In this document: positions 52,937 through 61,154 of the stretch, piece after piece
Layout of the letters: every line of letters starts with the position of its first letter
Position numbering within the stretch: position 1 is the stretch's first letter
Assembly (NCBI RefSeq): GCF_001648155.1
Contig: NZ_CP015199.1
Span: forward strand, 3,791,001 to 3,855,000
Origin: Chryseobacterium glaciei
Lineage (GTDB): Bacteria > Bacteroidota > Bacteroidia > Flavobacteriales > Weeksellaceae
Length of the DNA: 64,000 nucleotides
Reading direction: 5' to 3'
Program-made: the position numbers and the translations under genes
The notes under the pieces: model-generated
Told to the model about the DNA's origin: nothing
Database searches by the model: none
Seen by the model: the letters and a program-made list of their open reading frames with translations, nothing else

Positions 52937-53013
52937 AATTTGCTAAGTAGAACGCCTTTGCGAAGTTAAAATCAAAGGAATCATTTATAAAAAAACTTTG
53001 CAGACTTTGCGTT
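52937..53013 (+). repeat. Family A intergenic repeat, copy 4
   Basis: AATTTGCTAAGTAGAACGCC then TTTGCGAAGTT and ACTTTGCAGACTTTGCGTTA. It ends 73 nt before the ATG of the AraC gene. Confidence 0.75.
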
Positions 53014-53074
53014 AAAAAAATTATTACCAAAAGCAATATTCATTTTTTTGATACTACATCTTGTTTGAATTTTA

Positions 53075-53082
53075 TAACTTTG
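53075..53082 (+). promoter_or_regulatory. -7 box close to the AraC gene ATG
   Basis: TAACTTTG ends 4 nt before the ATG at 53087, predicting a near-leaderless mRNA. Confidence 0.55.
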
Positions 53083-53086
53083 AATC

Positions 53087-53992
53087 ATGGAAACATCAGA
53101 AACAATAAGCGAATTTTACGAGCGTAATGTAAATAATATAACTTTCAAAGGCGCTACAACTCCGGGAATTGGGCATTTTAATGTCTTTAGCCGAGACGAT
53201 TGTTCATTGATAACACCTTACAGCCGGAGAGATTATTATAAAATTTCATTAATCATCGGAAAAGGAAAACTTCATTATGCGGATAAGTGGATTCATGTTG
53301 ACAGACCTGCATTATTGTTTTCAAATCCCGTGGTTCCTTACTCTTGGGAAGCTGATAATGAGGATCAAACGGGTTGGTTTTGCCTTTTCTCGGATCAGTT
53401 TTTGCAAAATGGAAACCGTTTGGGAAATCTGCAGGATTCTCAGCTTTTCAAAATTGGTGGAACACCGATTTTCTTTGTTGATGATGAACAAAAGAAGTCA
53501 GTTTCTGAAATTTTCCAAAAAATGATGGTTGAAATTCAGTCAGATTACATTCATAAATACGACATGCTTCGCGCTTATCTCCATCTTTTGGTACACGAAA
53601 CGATGAAAATAAACCCTGCCGAAAATTTTGAACATTATCAGAATGCTTCACAAAGAGTTGCTTCATTATTTATGGAATTGCTTGAAAGACAGTTTCCAAT
53701 TGATAGTCCAGAGGCTTATCTTAAACTGAAAACTCCAACTGATTATGCAGAAAGTCTTTCCATTCATGTCAATTCATTGAATCGTTCTGTAAAAGAAATT
53801 ACGGGTAAAACGACAAGTCAGCAGATTACTTCAAGAATAATTCAAGAAGCAAACGCATTATTACAGCACACAGATTGGAATATTTCTGAAATTGCTTATG
53901 GATTAGGTTTTGAAGAACCTGCCTATTTCACCAATTATTTTAAAAAGCAAACCGGGCTTACTCCAAATTCATTAAGAAATTCTCTTGTTTGA
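53087..53992 (+). CDS. AraC-family transcriptional regulator
   Basis: The 301-residue protein has an N-terminal sensing domain (cupin-like, HVDRPALLFSNPVVPY) and a C-terminal AraC DNA-binding domain with two HTH units: YAESLSIHVNSLNRSVKEI then LQHTDWNISEIAYGLGFEEPAYFTNYFKKQTGLTP, the usual signature. Its own ATG is close to the -7 box. It probably activates the downstream aldo-keto reductase gene, starting 88 nt after it. That link is inferred from context only. Confidence 0.92.
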   Translation: METSETISEFYERNVNNITFKGATTPGIGHFNVFSRDDCSLITPYSRRDYYKISLIIGKGKLHYADKWIHVDRPALLFSNPVVPYSWEADNEDQTGWFCLFSDQFLQNGNRLGNLQDSQLFKIGGTPIFFVDDEQKKSVSEIFQKMMVEIQSDYIHKYDMLRAYLHLLVHETMKINPAENFEHYQNASQRVASLFMELLERQFPIDSPEAYLKLKTPTDYAESLSIHVNSLNRSVKEITGKTTSQQITSRIIQEANALLQHTDWNISEIAYGLGFEEPAYFTNYFKKQTGLTPNSLRNSLV

Positions 53993-54044
53993 TTTTTATA
54001 ATTCTTAGTTTGAATTCTATATAAAATATTAAAAGTTCTTGTTC

Positions 54045-54052
54045 TAATTTTG
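54045..54052 (+). promoter_or_regulatory. -7 box of the aldo-keto reductase gene
   Basis: TAATTTTG, 28 nt before the ATG at 54081. Confidence 0.6.
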
Positions 54053-54080
54053 TTCTTATAATTTAAAATCACAATCAATT

Positions 54081-55082
54081 ATGAAATTCAGAAAATTAGG
54101 AAACACAGGAGAGCAGTTATCTGCTATTGGTTTAGGATGTATGGGAATGAGTTTTGCGTATGGACCCGCAGACGAACAGGAAAGTATCAACACTTTACAT
54201 AAAGCGTTGGATCTTGGAGTCAATTTTTGGGATACTGCTGATATGTACGCAAACGGTGAAAATGAAAAACTGATCTCAAAAGTTTTGGTTCCGAATCGTG
54301 ATAAAATCTTTATTGCTACAAAATTCGGATTCAGGTTTAAAGACGGAAAAGCTAGTCACAGCGGGGCTCCCGGAACTTATTTCGATGGCTCTCCGGAATG
54401 GATCAAAAAAGCAGTAGATCTAAGTTTACAAAGATTAAAGATTGACGAAATAGATCTTTATTATGCACATAGAGTTGACCCAAATATCCCTGTCGAAGAA
54501 ACAGTTGGAGCGATGTCTGATCTGGTAAAAGCAGGTAAAGTAAAATATCTTGGTTTATCGGAAGCTTCACCGGAATCGATTAGAAAAGCTAATAAAATTC
54601 ATCCGATTACGGCTTTGCAGTCAGAATATTCTATTCTTACGAGAGATGTAGAGAAAGAAATTTTATCCACTATCAGAGAACTTGGAATTACGTTGGTACC
54701 TTATTCACCTTTGGCAAGAGGTCTTTTTGCTAATATCAATGAAGCTCAAAACTTCGGCGATGATGATTTCAGAAAATCTCTTCCGCGCTATCAAAATGAG
54801 AGTTTGGAAAATAATAAAAATTTAGCCAAAGAATTCAATGATTTAGCTGAATCTAAAGGAATAAAAGGAACGCAGTTGGCCTTAGCTTGGGTTCTAAATC
54901 AAGGCGAAGACATCATTCCAATTCCGGGAACAAAACGTATCAAATATTTAGAAGAAAATATTGCAGCTACGAATATTGAGCTTTCTCAATCTGATCTTGA
55001 TACCATTGATTCTATCTTGAAAAAATATCCAAATATTGGTGAAAGATACAGTGAAGGTTCTATGAAGTTGGTGAATAATTAA
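54081..55082 (+). CDS. Aldo-keto reductase family protein
   Basis: The 333-residue NADPH-dependent reductase has a TIM barrel typical of the family. Motifs: GLGCMGMSF near residues 17-25, the catalytic FWDTADMYANGENEKLI with D53/Y58 type residues, K83-type segment IFIATKFGF, H in YYAHRVDPNIPVEET, and IPIPGTKRIKYLEENI cofactor-binding end. It resembles AKR13-type enzymes. The substrate is unknown; it may be a sugar or aldehyde. Confidence 0.93.
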   Translation: MKFRKLGNTGEQLSAIGLGCMGMSFAYGPADEQESINTLHKALDLGVNFWDTADMYANGENEKLISKVLVPNRDKIFIATKFGFRFKDGKASHSGAPGTYFDGSPEWIKKAVDLSLQRLKIDEIDLYYAHRVDPNIPVEETVGAMSDLVKAGKVKYLGLSEASPESIRKANKIHPITALQSEYSILTRDVEKEILSTIRELGITLVPYSPLARGLFANINEAQNFGDDDFRKSLPRYQNESLENNKNLAKEFNDLAESKGIKGTQLALAWVLNQGEDIIPIPGTKRIKYLEENIAATNIELSQSDLDTIDSILKKYPNIGERYSEGSMKLVNN

Positions 55083-55124
55083 GTGAAAATTTTAATTTGA
55101 TAATTAAAAAACACCATTTAAACC

Positions 55125-56117
55125 ATGAACAGAAGAGAACTTTTAAAAACAGGAATATTGGCGGGAACGTTGAGTATTATTCCATTTTCCAATGCTTTCG
55201 CGGCCACCAATGAACCAAAATTGAGTCTAGAAGATGATCTTTCAGGTTTTAAAAAGATAAAATTGGGGGAGCTTGATCTATTCATTTTAACGGATGGATT
55301 TATTCATGAGAAAAATTTAGAATCTTTTGCTCCGAGAGGAAATGTTTCAGAATTAAAATCAATTCTTAAAGATAATTTCCGATCCGATGAATACGTAGAT
55401 ATGGCGATGAATGTTCTGTTGGTGAAAACAAAAAATAAACTGATTTTACTAGATGCCGGAATAGGAATCTTCGCTGATGAAAGAACCGGATTTTTAGTTA
55501 AAAGTCTTCAAAAAGCAGGGTTTTCACCAAAAGATATTACAGATGTTTTCCTTTCTCATGCACATCCTGACCATATTGGCGGAGTGGTTGATAAACAAAA
55601 TAAACTTGTTTTTCCAAACGCCAATATTTTCATTTCAAAAGTTGAACATGACTTTTGGATGCAGGCGACGATTAAAGACTTCAACAACAGTATTTTAAAA
55701 ACTGTGCCAGATGTACTTAAGCAGATTATTCCGGGTATTCAGAATGTATTGAAAGCTATTCAGCCAAAGTTAAAATTTTACGATTTAAATAAATCTTTAT
55801 ATGATAATTTTAACTTTCAATTAGCACCCGGACATACACCAGGTTTAACGGTTATGACGATTTCTTCGGGCAACGAGAAACTACTTTATATCGCAGATTT
55901 AATTCATTCTGATGTCATTCTTTTTCCGCATCCGGATTGGGGATATTTCGGAGATACAGATCTTGATATTGCGATCGCATCACGTAAAAAACTGCTTCAG
56001 CAATTGGCTGAAACCAAAATCAGAGCTTTTGCTTATCATTTGCCTTGGCCAGGATTAGGTTTTACAAAGAAAAATGGTAATGCTTTTGAATGGTTTCCAG
56101 AAGTATTTATGAATTAA
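55125..56117 (+). CDS. Tat-exported MBL-fold metallo-hydrolase
   Basis: The 330-residue protein has a twin-arginine-type leader (MNRRELLKTGILAGTLSIIP, RRELLK), so export as a folded protein is expected. The MBL metal motif is HAHPDHIGG, with a later GHTPG and ADLIHSDV segment. It resembles lactonase-like and related MBL enzymes. It lies 42 nt after the aldo-keto reductase stop, so the two are probably cotranscribed. A terminator follows at 56140. Confidence 0.85.
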   Translation: MNRRELLKTGILAGTLSIIPFSNAFAATNEPKLSLEDDLSGFKKIKLGELDLFILTDGFIHEKNLESFAPRGNVSELKSILKDNFRSDEYVDMAMNVLLVKTKNKLILLDAGIGIFADERTGFLVKSLQKAGFSPKDITDVFLSHAHPDHIGGVVDKQNKLVFPNANIFISKVEHDFWMQATIKDFNNSILKTVPDVLKQIIPGIQNVLKAIQPKLKFYDLNKSLYDNFNFQLAPGHTPGLTVMTISSGNEKLLYIADLIHSDVILFPHPDWGYFGDTDLDIAIASRKKLLQQLAETKIRAFAYHLPWPGLGFTKKNGNAFEWFPEVFMN

Positions 56118-56139
56118 ATTTTCAACCCATTATTAAAAC

Positions 56140-56174
56140 AATAAATCCTCTCATTGCTGGGAGGATTTATTTTA
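56140..56174 (+). terminator. Terminator after the MBL gene
   Basis: Stem AATAAATCCTC/GAGGATTTATT with a 10-nt loop and T tail. Confidence 0.85.
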
Positions 56175-56243
56175 ACATAAGAAAAGTTGATATTGTTACA
56201 TATCGTTGTGCAATAGTAGAGACGGATGAAATTTATTTTTACT

Positions 56244-56636
56244 TTAAATTTTTTCAAAAATTAATTCCTGAGGATAAATTTTTCTAAATAATAGGTAAGT
56301 CATTGAAAGTACTGTAAATGCCACGATCGCATCAATGGTTGAAGCAAATCCGAGAACTGCAATTTTAGAAAAGAATGCGAAAATAATATCGAAAAACATT
56401 CCTGCAAAAACCCATTCTTTCAACCTTAACAATCTGTTTGGAAGTAAAAGAACGATCACTCCCGCCAGTTTAAATATTCCAAGGATGTAAATAAAATGGG
56501 ATGGATAGCCTAACTGAAGCGTAATGTCCCAAACCACAGGATTTTTTGTCAGTTCAAAAAAGCCACTCGCTCCAAACCAAAGAGACATAAAGATTGCGCC
56601 TGACCAATAGATGATTTTTGATGTTTTTGTTTTCAT
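56244..56636 (-). CDS. DoxX-like family membrane protein
   Basis: The 130-residue protein has four hydrophobic segments (about 7-27, 45-63, 75-93, 97-118) and the DoxX-like pattern with a W near the start (IIYWSGAIFMSLWFGASGFFEL) and LGYPSHFIYILGIFKLAGVI in the middle. The role is uncertain; DoxX proteins are linked to redox or sulfur metabolism. It is separated from the DUF1223 gene by a family B repeat. Confidence 0.75.
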   Translation of the reverse strand: MKTKTSKIIYWSGAIFMSLWFGASGFFELTKNPVVWDITLQLGYPSHFIYILGIFKLAGVIVLLLPNRLLRLKEWVFAGMFFDIIFAFFSKIAVLGFASTIDAIVAFTVLSMTYLLFRKIYPQELIFEKI

Positions 56637-56686
56637 AATTTTTATTATTTTAAGGTTGTTTATTATTTTTATTTGTTGTTGGATAA

Positions 56687-56843
56687 TCGCAAAGGCGCAA
56701 GGGATAGTTAATAATATTCCGTTTTAAGGCGCAAGAAAATCGGAGATTTTAAATAATTTCTTGTCACGTCGTCAATTTTATCGCAGATAAAATCTTTGCG
56801 CCTTAAAGCTGTATGAAAAGTGAAAACCTTGCGTCTTTGCGTT
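56687..56843. repeat. Family B intergenic element, copy 2
   Basis: It starts TCGCAAAGGCGCAA and ends TTGCGTCTTTGCG, with internal hairpins GAAAATCGGAGATTTT and TTTATCGCAGATAAA. It matches 23262-23411 in layout. Between the DoxX-like and DUF1223 genes, no ORF. Confidence 0.75.
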
Positions 56844-56861
56844 TAAAACCGTGAAAATTAT

Positions 56862-57635
56862 TTATTGAAATAAAGCTTTCGTAGAGCTTACAATTTCCCC
56901 GCTTTTCGTATTCTGAACCAATCCGATTACCTCCCAATCATTCGTATTGAAATTATTAGGAAGTGGAAATTTTATAGTTCCTTCCGCGCTATTTAATAAA
57001 ACCGGATATTGTTTTTGAACGATCTGCCAATGCTGTAGATGCCTGCCTTCATTTTCGCCTCCGCCAACATTGGTTGACGAATTTTTTTCTACAAAAGTGA
57101 TCAAAAGCTTATTTTTAGAATTCAACGCTGAAATTTTATAATCAAAAGTGATTTCTTTAGAAATAATTTTAGCTTTTAAATCAATTGTAATGTCTTCTGA
57201 ACCAAATAAAGCATTGGAAATAGCATTTTCTACAGCGTTTTTATCAGAACCTACGAATTCACTTTTTCCATTAACAACAAGTTGTGGAGTGTACACCTGA
57301 GAACTTAATTTATTGCTGTAATCTTGCTGACGTTGAGAGTTTTGAGGACTACTGAAACGATCTTTCCAGCCCAGTTTATTCCAGTAATCAACATGGTAAG
57401 CGAGAATATAAACAGGCTTGTCTTTGTATTCTTCTGCAATTTGCCCCATCAAAGCATCGGCAGGCGGACAGCTTGAGCAGCCTTCTGAAGTGAACAATTC
57501 CAGGACGGCAAAACCGTTGTTTTTGGATGATAAATTGTTATGGGATTCTTCAGTTTTATTCTTGTAAACAAAAGCGGAGACTATGAACATCAATGCTATA
57601 AAAGCGGCTGTTCCTATTAAGTTTTTTAGTATCAT
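56862..57635 (-). CDS. DUF1223-family thioredoxin-like exported protein
   Basis: The 257-residue protein has an N-terminal signal/anchor (about 4-24). The redox motif C53-S-S-C56 in TSEGCSSCPPAD is typical of DUF1223 proteins, which have a thioredoxin-like domain; the rest (from about 160) is a beta-rich C-terminal domain. It should act in the periplasm. Its promoter has the same bipartite operator motif and -7 box as the P460 gene, in the same geometry. Confidence 0.88.
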   Translation of the reverse strand: MILKNLIGTAAFIALMFIVSAFVYKNKTEESHNNLSSKNNGFAVLELFTSEGCSSCPPADALMGQIAEEYKDKPVYILAYHVDYWNKLGWKDRFSSPQNSQRQQDYSNKLSSQVYTPQLVVNGKSEFVGSDKNAVENAISNALFGSEDITIDLKAKIISKEITFDYKISALNSKNKLLITFVEKNSSTNVGGGENEGRHLQHWQIVQKQYPVLLNSAEGTIKFPLPNNFNTNDWEVIGLVQNTKSGEIVSSTKALFQ

Positions 57636-57651
57636 TTCTTTTAATTTGATT

Positions 57652-57659
57652 CAAAAGTA
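57652..57659 (-). promoter_or_regulatory. -7 box of the DUF1223 gene
   Basis: Minus strand TACTTTTG; the 11-nt stretch TCAAAAGTAGA around it on the plus strand is identical to that at the P460 promoter. Confidence 0.65.
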
Positions 57660-57690
57660 GACACCTTTTCGACGCAAAAGAATACAAAAA

Positions 57691-57720
57691 AGGTTCAACC
57701 GGACAAATTGCGAGGTGAAC
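57691..57720 (-). promoter_or_regulatory. Candidate LytTR operator, DUF1223 promoter
   Basis: On the plus strand: AACCGGACAAAT (57697-57708), 4 nt, AGGTGAA (57713-57719). The motif starts 45 nt from the -7 box start. The upstream half-site 21 bp away (GGTTCAA) is degenerate (4 of 7). See findings. Confidence 0.6.
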
Positions 57721-57752
57721 CTTGAAAATATAAAACTGAAATTTTTTAAGTA

Positions 57753-58520
57753 TTAACGATCTTCTAGCCAAGTGAAAAAACTGTGTGATTTTTCTTTATT
57801 AATTAAGAGCTGTTCGGGAGTTTCAACGGTTAATTTAACGAGAATTTTTCGCTGAAAATAATGCTCCATTTCTTTGATTGCAGTGAAATTTATAATGTAT
57901 TGTCGGTTAACCCTGAAAAATTGTTTTTGAGAAACCTGTTCTGCAACTTGTCCTAACGTTTGACTCAGCTGAAATTGCTGTTTATCAAAGGTCATAAGAT
58001 GTGTAATTTCATTATGAATATAAAAATAAGCAATGTTTTCTGTTGGAATTGTTGTGTATTTTTGATTTTTAAAAACTAAAAAACTGGTTTTACCACTCGA
58101 TTGTGGCTGATTAATCTTTTGCAGAAGCGCTTCCAATTCAGGTAATTCATTTTTTTGAAAAAACGTCTTTAATTCGTCTACTTTTTTTAAGGCTTCGGCA
58201 ATATCGTCTCGCGAAAATGGTTTTAAAACATAATCTACGCCTTTACTTTTAAAAGCATCCAGCATATATTGGTCAAAAGCAGTACAAAAAACTACCGGAA
58301 AGGTAATTTCTACTTGCTTGAAAATTTCAAAAGAAAGTCCGTCTGAAAGTTGAATGTCCATAAAGATCAAATCAGCTTTGATGCCTTTTGATAAAGCTTC
58401 AACGCTGGTTTCAATGCTGTCGTAAACATCAATGATCTTGGAATCAGGTTTTAATTCTAACAATAAATTTTGAAGTGATTTAGCTGCTCGAAATTCATCT
58501 TCAATAATGATTATATTCAT
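57753..58520 (-). CDS. LytTR-type response regulator
   Basis: The 255-residue protein has an N-terminal receiver domain: acidic E7/D8, phosphorylated D55 (LIFMDIQLSD), and K100 (VLKPFSRDD). A LytTR DNA-binding domain spans about 155-250 (IAYFYIHNEITHLMTFD, FFRVNRQYIINFTAIKEMEHYF). It lies in an operon with the histidine kinase gene, overlapping it by 20 nt. It probably binds direct repeats in the promoters on either side of this locus. Confidence 0.93.
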   Translation of the reverse strand: MNIIIIEDEFRAAKSLQNLLLELKPDSKIIDVYDSIETSVEALSKGIKADLIFMDIQLSDGLSFEIFKQVEITFPVVFCTAFDQYMLDAFKSKGVDYVLKPFSRDDIAEALKKVDELKTFFQKNELPELEALLQKINQPQSSGKTSFLVFKNQKYTTIPTENIAYFYIHNEITHLMTFDKQQFQLSQTLGQVAEQVSQKQFFRVNRQYIINFTAIKEMEHYFQRKILVKLTVETPEQLLINKEKSHSFFTWLEDR

Positions 58521-59517
58521 GGATAAAAGGTAGTTTTATTTGGAAAATTTTCTCGTCGTCAAGAATGTTGATCTCTTTTTCTAACAGATGTTTGTAACGC
58601 ATATTGACGTTATTTAAGCCAACTCCCAAAGAATCTTCAGGAATCATTTTCCGCTGAATCGGGTTTTCAATAATGATTTTATCTTCGGTATTATAAATCT
58701 TAATATGTAAAGGTTTGCTTTTCGAAACAATATTATGTTTAATACAATTTTCAACTAATAATTGTAATGTAAAAGGCGGAATTAATGTTTTTAAAACTTC
58801 ATCATTTAATTCATTAGTAAATGTAATTCCTTCACCAAAACGCGCTTTTTGCAGGAAAAGATACGAATCCAAAGTTTTCATTTCTTCCTGAACGGTGATA
58901 AGATCTAGTTTTCTGCTTTCTAAGGTAAAACGATAAAAATCAGAAAGTTTCATAATGAAATCAACAGATTCTGAATCCTGAGTTTCAACCATTGATTTTA
59001 AAGTATTTAAGCTGTTAAAAAGAAAATGAGGATTGACCTGTTGTTTTAACAATTCATATTGAGCACCAAGATTATCACTTTTCACTTTTTCCAATTCAAG
59101 CTGAACTTGTTGACCTGCATAATTGTTTTGAAGCAACGTTAAAAACATATAGCAAACAAGGTTGATTAAAATCCCACGAACCTCAATCATTAGCATAGTT
59201 GGACCAAAATTAATATGTGATAAAATAAGCTGTTGAATCCAAGCCAAACCAAACATTATAACCATCCCGAAAGCTAAAACAATCATCAATCTTGAATAAG
59301 AAATATTCTGTCTTCTTTTCCCTGAATTCCGATTTAGCATATAAATGTTGAGGTACCACATAATCACTGAAAATGCCGATGTTATAGCCGAATTAACGAT
59401 AGCTTCTTTCAGGTTAAAGTCATGCGACGCCAATTGCGGAACAGAAGATAATATCCCTAAAAACAAGGAACTTATCCAAATGATGGCTTGTGAAATTTTT
59501 ATTTTTTGTTGTTGCAT
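58501..59517 (-). CDS. LytS-type sensor histidine kinase
   Basis: The 338-residue protein has four hydrophobic segments (about 11-29, 42-62, 77-97, 112-131) with no large periplasmic sensor. A His kinase domain of the LytS/YehU group follows, with the phosphoacceptor H164 in VNPHFLFNSLNTL and a short ATPase part (LLVENCIKHNIVSKSKP, GVGLNNVNMRY). The signal is unknown. Its start overlaps no upstream gene, and the kinase comes before the regulator in transcription order. Confidence 0.93.
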   Translation of the reverse strand: MQQQKIKISQAIIWISSLFLGILSSVPQLASHDFNLKEAIVNSAITSAFSVIMWYLNIYMLNRNSGKRRQNISYSRLMIVLAFGMVIMFGLAWIQQLILSHINFGPTMLMIEVRGILINLVCYMFLTLLQNNYAGQQVQLELEKVKSDNLGAQYELLKQQVNPHFLFNSLNTLKSMVETQDSESVDFIMKLSDFYRFTLESRKLDLITVQEEMKTLDSYLFLQKARFGEGITFTNELNDEVLKTLIPPFTLQLLVENCIKHNIVSKSKPLHIKIYNTEDKIIIENPIQRKMIPEDSLGVGLNNVNMRYKHLLEKEINILDDEKIFQIKLPFIHEYNHY

Positions 59518-59574
59518 GACAACTGTAGATTTTAAAGAGGTTAAGTTAATATTTTTAATTATTATTTTGTCAAT

Positions 59575-59650
59575 TGTGAATAGTCAATTTGCTTCGCTCG
59601 TGAATTGTTGGAGTCTTATAGATTGACTATTCACAAGCGAAGCAAAATTC
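59575..59650. repeat. Interleaved inverted repeats between the kinase and the P460-type lipoprotein
   Basis: GTGAATAGTCAAT pairs with ATTGACTATTCAC, and the segment TTTGCTTCGCT pairs with AGCGAAGCAAA. The two pairs are interleaved, so they cannot both form at once. This may be a switchable structure or a remnant element. Confidence 0.55.
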
Positions 59651-59669
59651 ACCATTTACTAAAAAATTA

Positions 59670-60110
59670 TTAAGGTCTTACGACGGGTTTATAACTCATG
59701 ATATATTGTATTCTTTCTTCTTTATTGGGTTGAATGTTTTCAGTTTTTGACGTATTCTGTATTTGATAAGAAATTTTTCCGGTTTTATCTGTCTTAATGG
59801 TTTCTACGCTTAAAAGCTCACCGCTTATAGTTCCTCCGATGTATTGTGGATTTTCGTGATATTTCCAGGTGACTAACTTTATCACAGAACCAATTTTTGG
59901 TTGATTATTTTCACTTGATAATGATTCTAAAGCTTCTTGATTTCCATACAAAGCTGATGATGTTTCTTTTGTTATATTTAATGATGTTGAAATGAATTTC
60001 AAATTCCCCGGATCAAAAACAACACGTTTTAAATCTTTATCCGGTTCGTCAATTTTACACGCAGTGAATAAAGCGCAAACTGATAGGATGATGAATAGTA
60101 TTTTTTTCAT
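59670..60110 (-). CDS. Lipoprotein resembling a haem-less cytochrome P460 domain
   Basis: The 146-residue protein has a lipoprotein signal (MKKILFIILSVCALFTAC, lipobox FTAC). Its middle (YGNQEALESLSSENNQP then GSVIKLVTWKYHENPQYIGG) lines up with the C-terminal P460 part of the adjacent protein (YGNNIAVKAIETENFHPWPN then GSIVVKSVWKQEKLPDGEVR). It has no CxxCH, so it should not bind haem c. The start codon overlaps the stop of the P460 gene by 1 nt (TAATG), indicating translational coupling. The P460-fold assignment is my inference. Confidence 0.65.
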   Translation of the reverse strand: MKKILFIILSVCALFTACKIDEPDKDLKRVVFDPGNLKFISTSLNITKETSSALYGNQEALESLSSENNQPKIGSVIKLVTWKYHENPQYIGGTISGELLSVETIKTDKTGKISYQIQNTSKTENIQPNKEERIQYIMSYKPVVRP

Positions 60111-61093
60111 TATTTCTGAAGGTTTTTAATTAATCTTTCTATATTTACTTTCATTGGAACATCAAATAAATATCCTGTTTTTTCAGCTAATTGACGATGG
60201 CAAGCAATACATGATTCTTTGGCAAACGAAGCTGTTTTTCCTGTTGGATGAAGGTCTTTTCCTGAAAATTTTGCAAATCCCCAACCTTCGGTATCAGTAT
60301 ATTTTTCAGCATCTTTGACCATGAATTGAGCATTGACAAATTCTCCCGCTCTCACTTCTCCATCAGGTAATTTTTCCTGTTTCCAAACAGATTTTACAAC
60401 GATACTTCCGTTTGGCCAAGGATGAAAATTTTCTGTTTCGATAGCTTTTACTGCAATATTATTTCCATAAATGACACGGATTGAATTATCGAAAAGTGTA
60501 CTCATGCTAATGACTTTCCAGTTTTTGTAATCGTCTGTATATTTTACTCCGTTTGGAGAAATCAGAAATTTTGAAAATGTTTTATTTTCTGAAATTTCGA
60601 TATTTTGATGAATATCTTTCAATTCGTTTTTTGCGGGAGCAACACTGGATAGTGAAAGGGTATATTTTTTAATCGTTTCAACATCTTTTGTAGTAATTTT
60701 TGCAGAAGGATGAAGTAATGTGTAATTGTGAAGTGGCATTTTTCCGCTTTGCATCATATTTAAAATGGCATACATTTTACCCTGATGTTCACCTGCAGAA
60801 TAATTCCATTCCGAAAAGTTCAAAACTTCTCTGGCTCTTTTTACATCTTTATTGACTGCCCAAGAAATTGGAGCAATTTTATCATACCAACTTAAATTCG
60901 GCTGATTTGAATGACAATTAAAACAAGAGTTTTCTAAGATGGTGAGAACTTCGCGGGGCGCTTCGATTTTTTTTGCAACAGATTTCCCTTCTAAAGGTTG
61001 GTTGAAAAGCTGTAGAGCTGTAAATAGTCCTATAATCAACAAAAATGCTAGGGCTATAGGCTTTACTTTTCGTTTTTTGTTTACTGAGTCCAT
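60110..61093 (-). CDS. Membrane-anchored haem protein, haem-binding domain plus cytochrome P460 domain
   Basis: The 327-residue protein has one N-terminal membrane segment (about 12-30). A haem-binding domain follows, with C57-F-N-C-H61 (NSCFNCHSNQPNLSWYDKIAP) and a MPLHNYTLLHP segment. A cytochrome P460-like domain spans about 165-327, with a second C295-I-A-C-H299. Two haem c sites are thus expected in the periplasm. P460 proteins act on small nitrogen or redox compounds; the substrate here is unknown. It is first in an operon with the lipoprotein. Confidence 0.88.
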   Translation of the reverse strand: MDSVNKKRKVKPIALAFLLIIGLFTALQLFNQPLEGKSVAKKIEAPREVLTILENSCFNCHSNQPNLSWYDKIAPISWAVNKDVKRAREVLNFSEWNYSAGEHQGKMYAILNMMQSGKMPLHNYTLLHPSAKITTKDVETIKKYTLSLSSVAPAKNELKDIHQNIEISENKTFSKFLISPNGVKYTDDYKNWKVISMSTLFDNSIRVIYGNNIAVKAIETENFHPWPNGSIVVKSVWKQEKLPDGEVRAGEFVNAQFMVKDAEKYTDTEGWGFAKFSGKDLHPTGKTASFAKESCIACHRQLAEKTGYLFDVPMKVNIERLIKNLQK

Positions 61094-61114
61094 ATTATAT
61101 CATTTTTTATGGCT

Positions 61115-61122
61115 CAAAAGTA
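61115..61122 (-). promoter_or_regulatory. -7 box of the P460 operon
   Basis: Minus strand TACTTTTG, 22 nt before the ATG at 61093; same box as at the DUF1223 promoter. Confidence 0.65.
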
Positions 61123-61154
61123 GAGTCTTAAGTAAGATTTTAAAATCTGAAATT

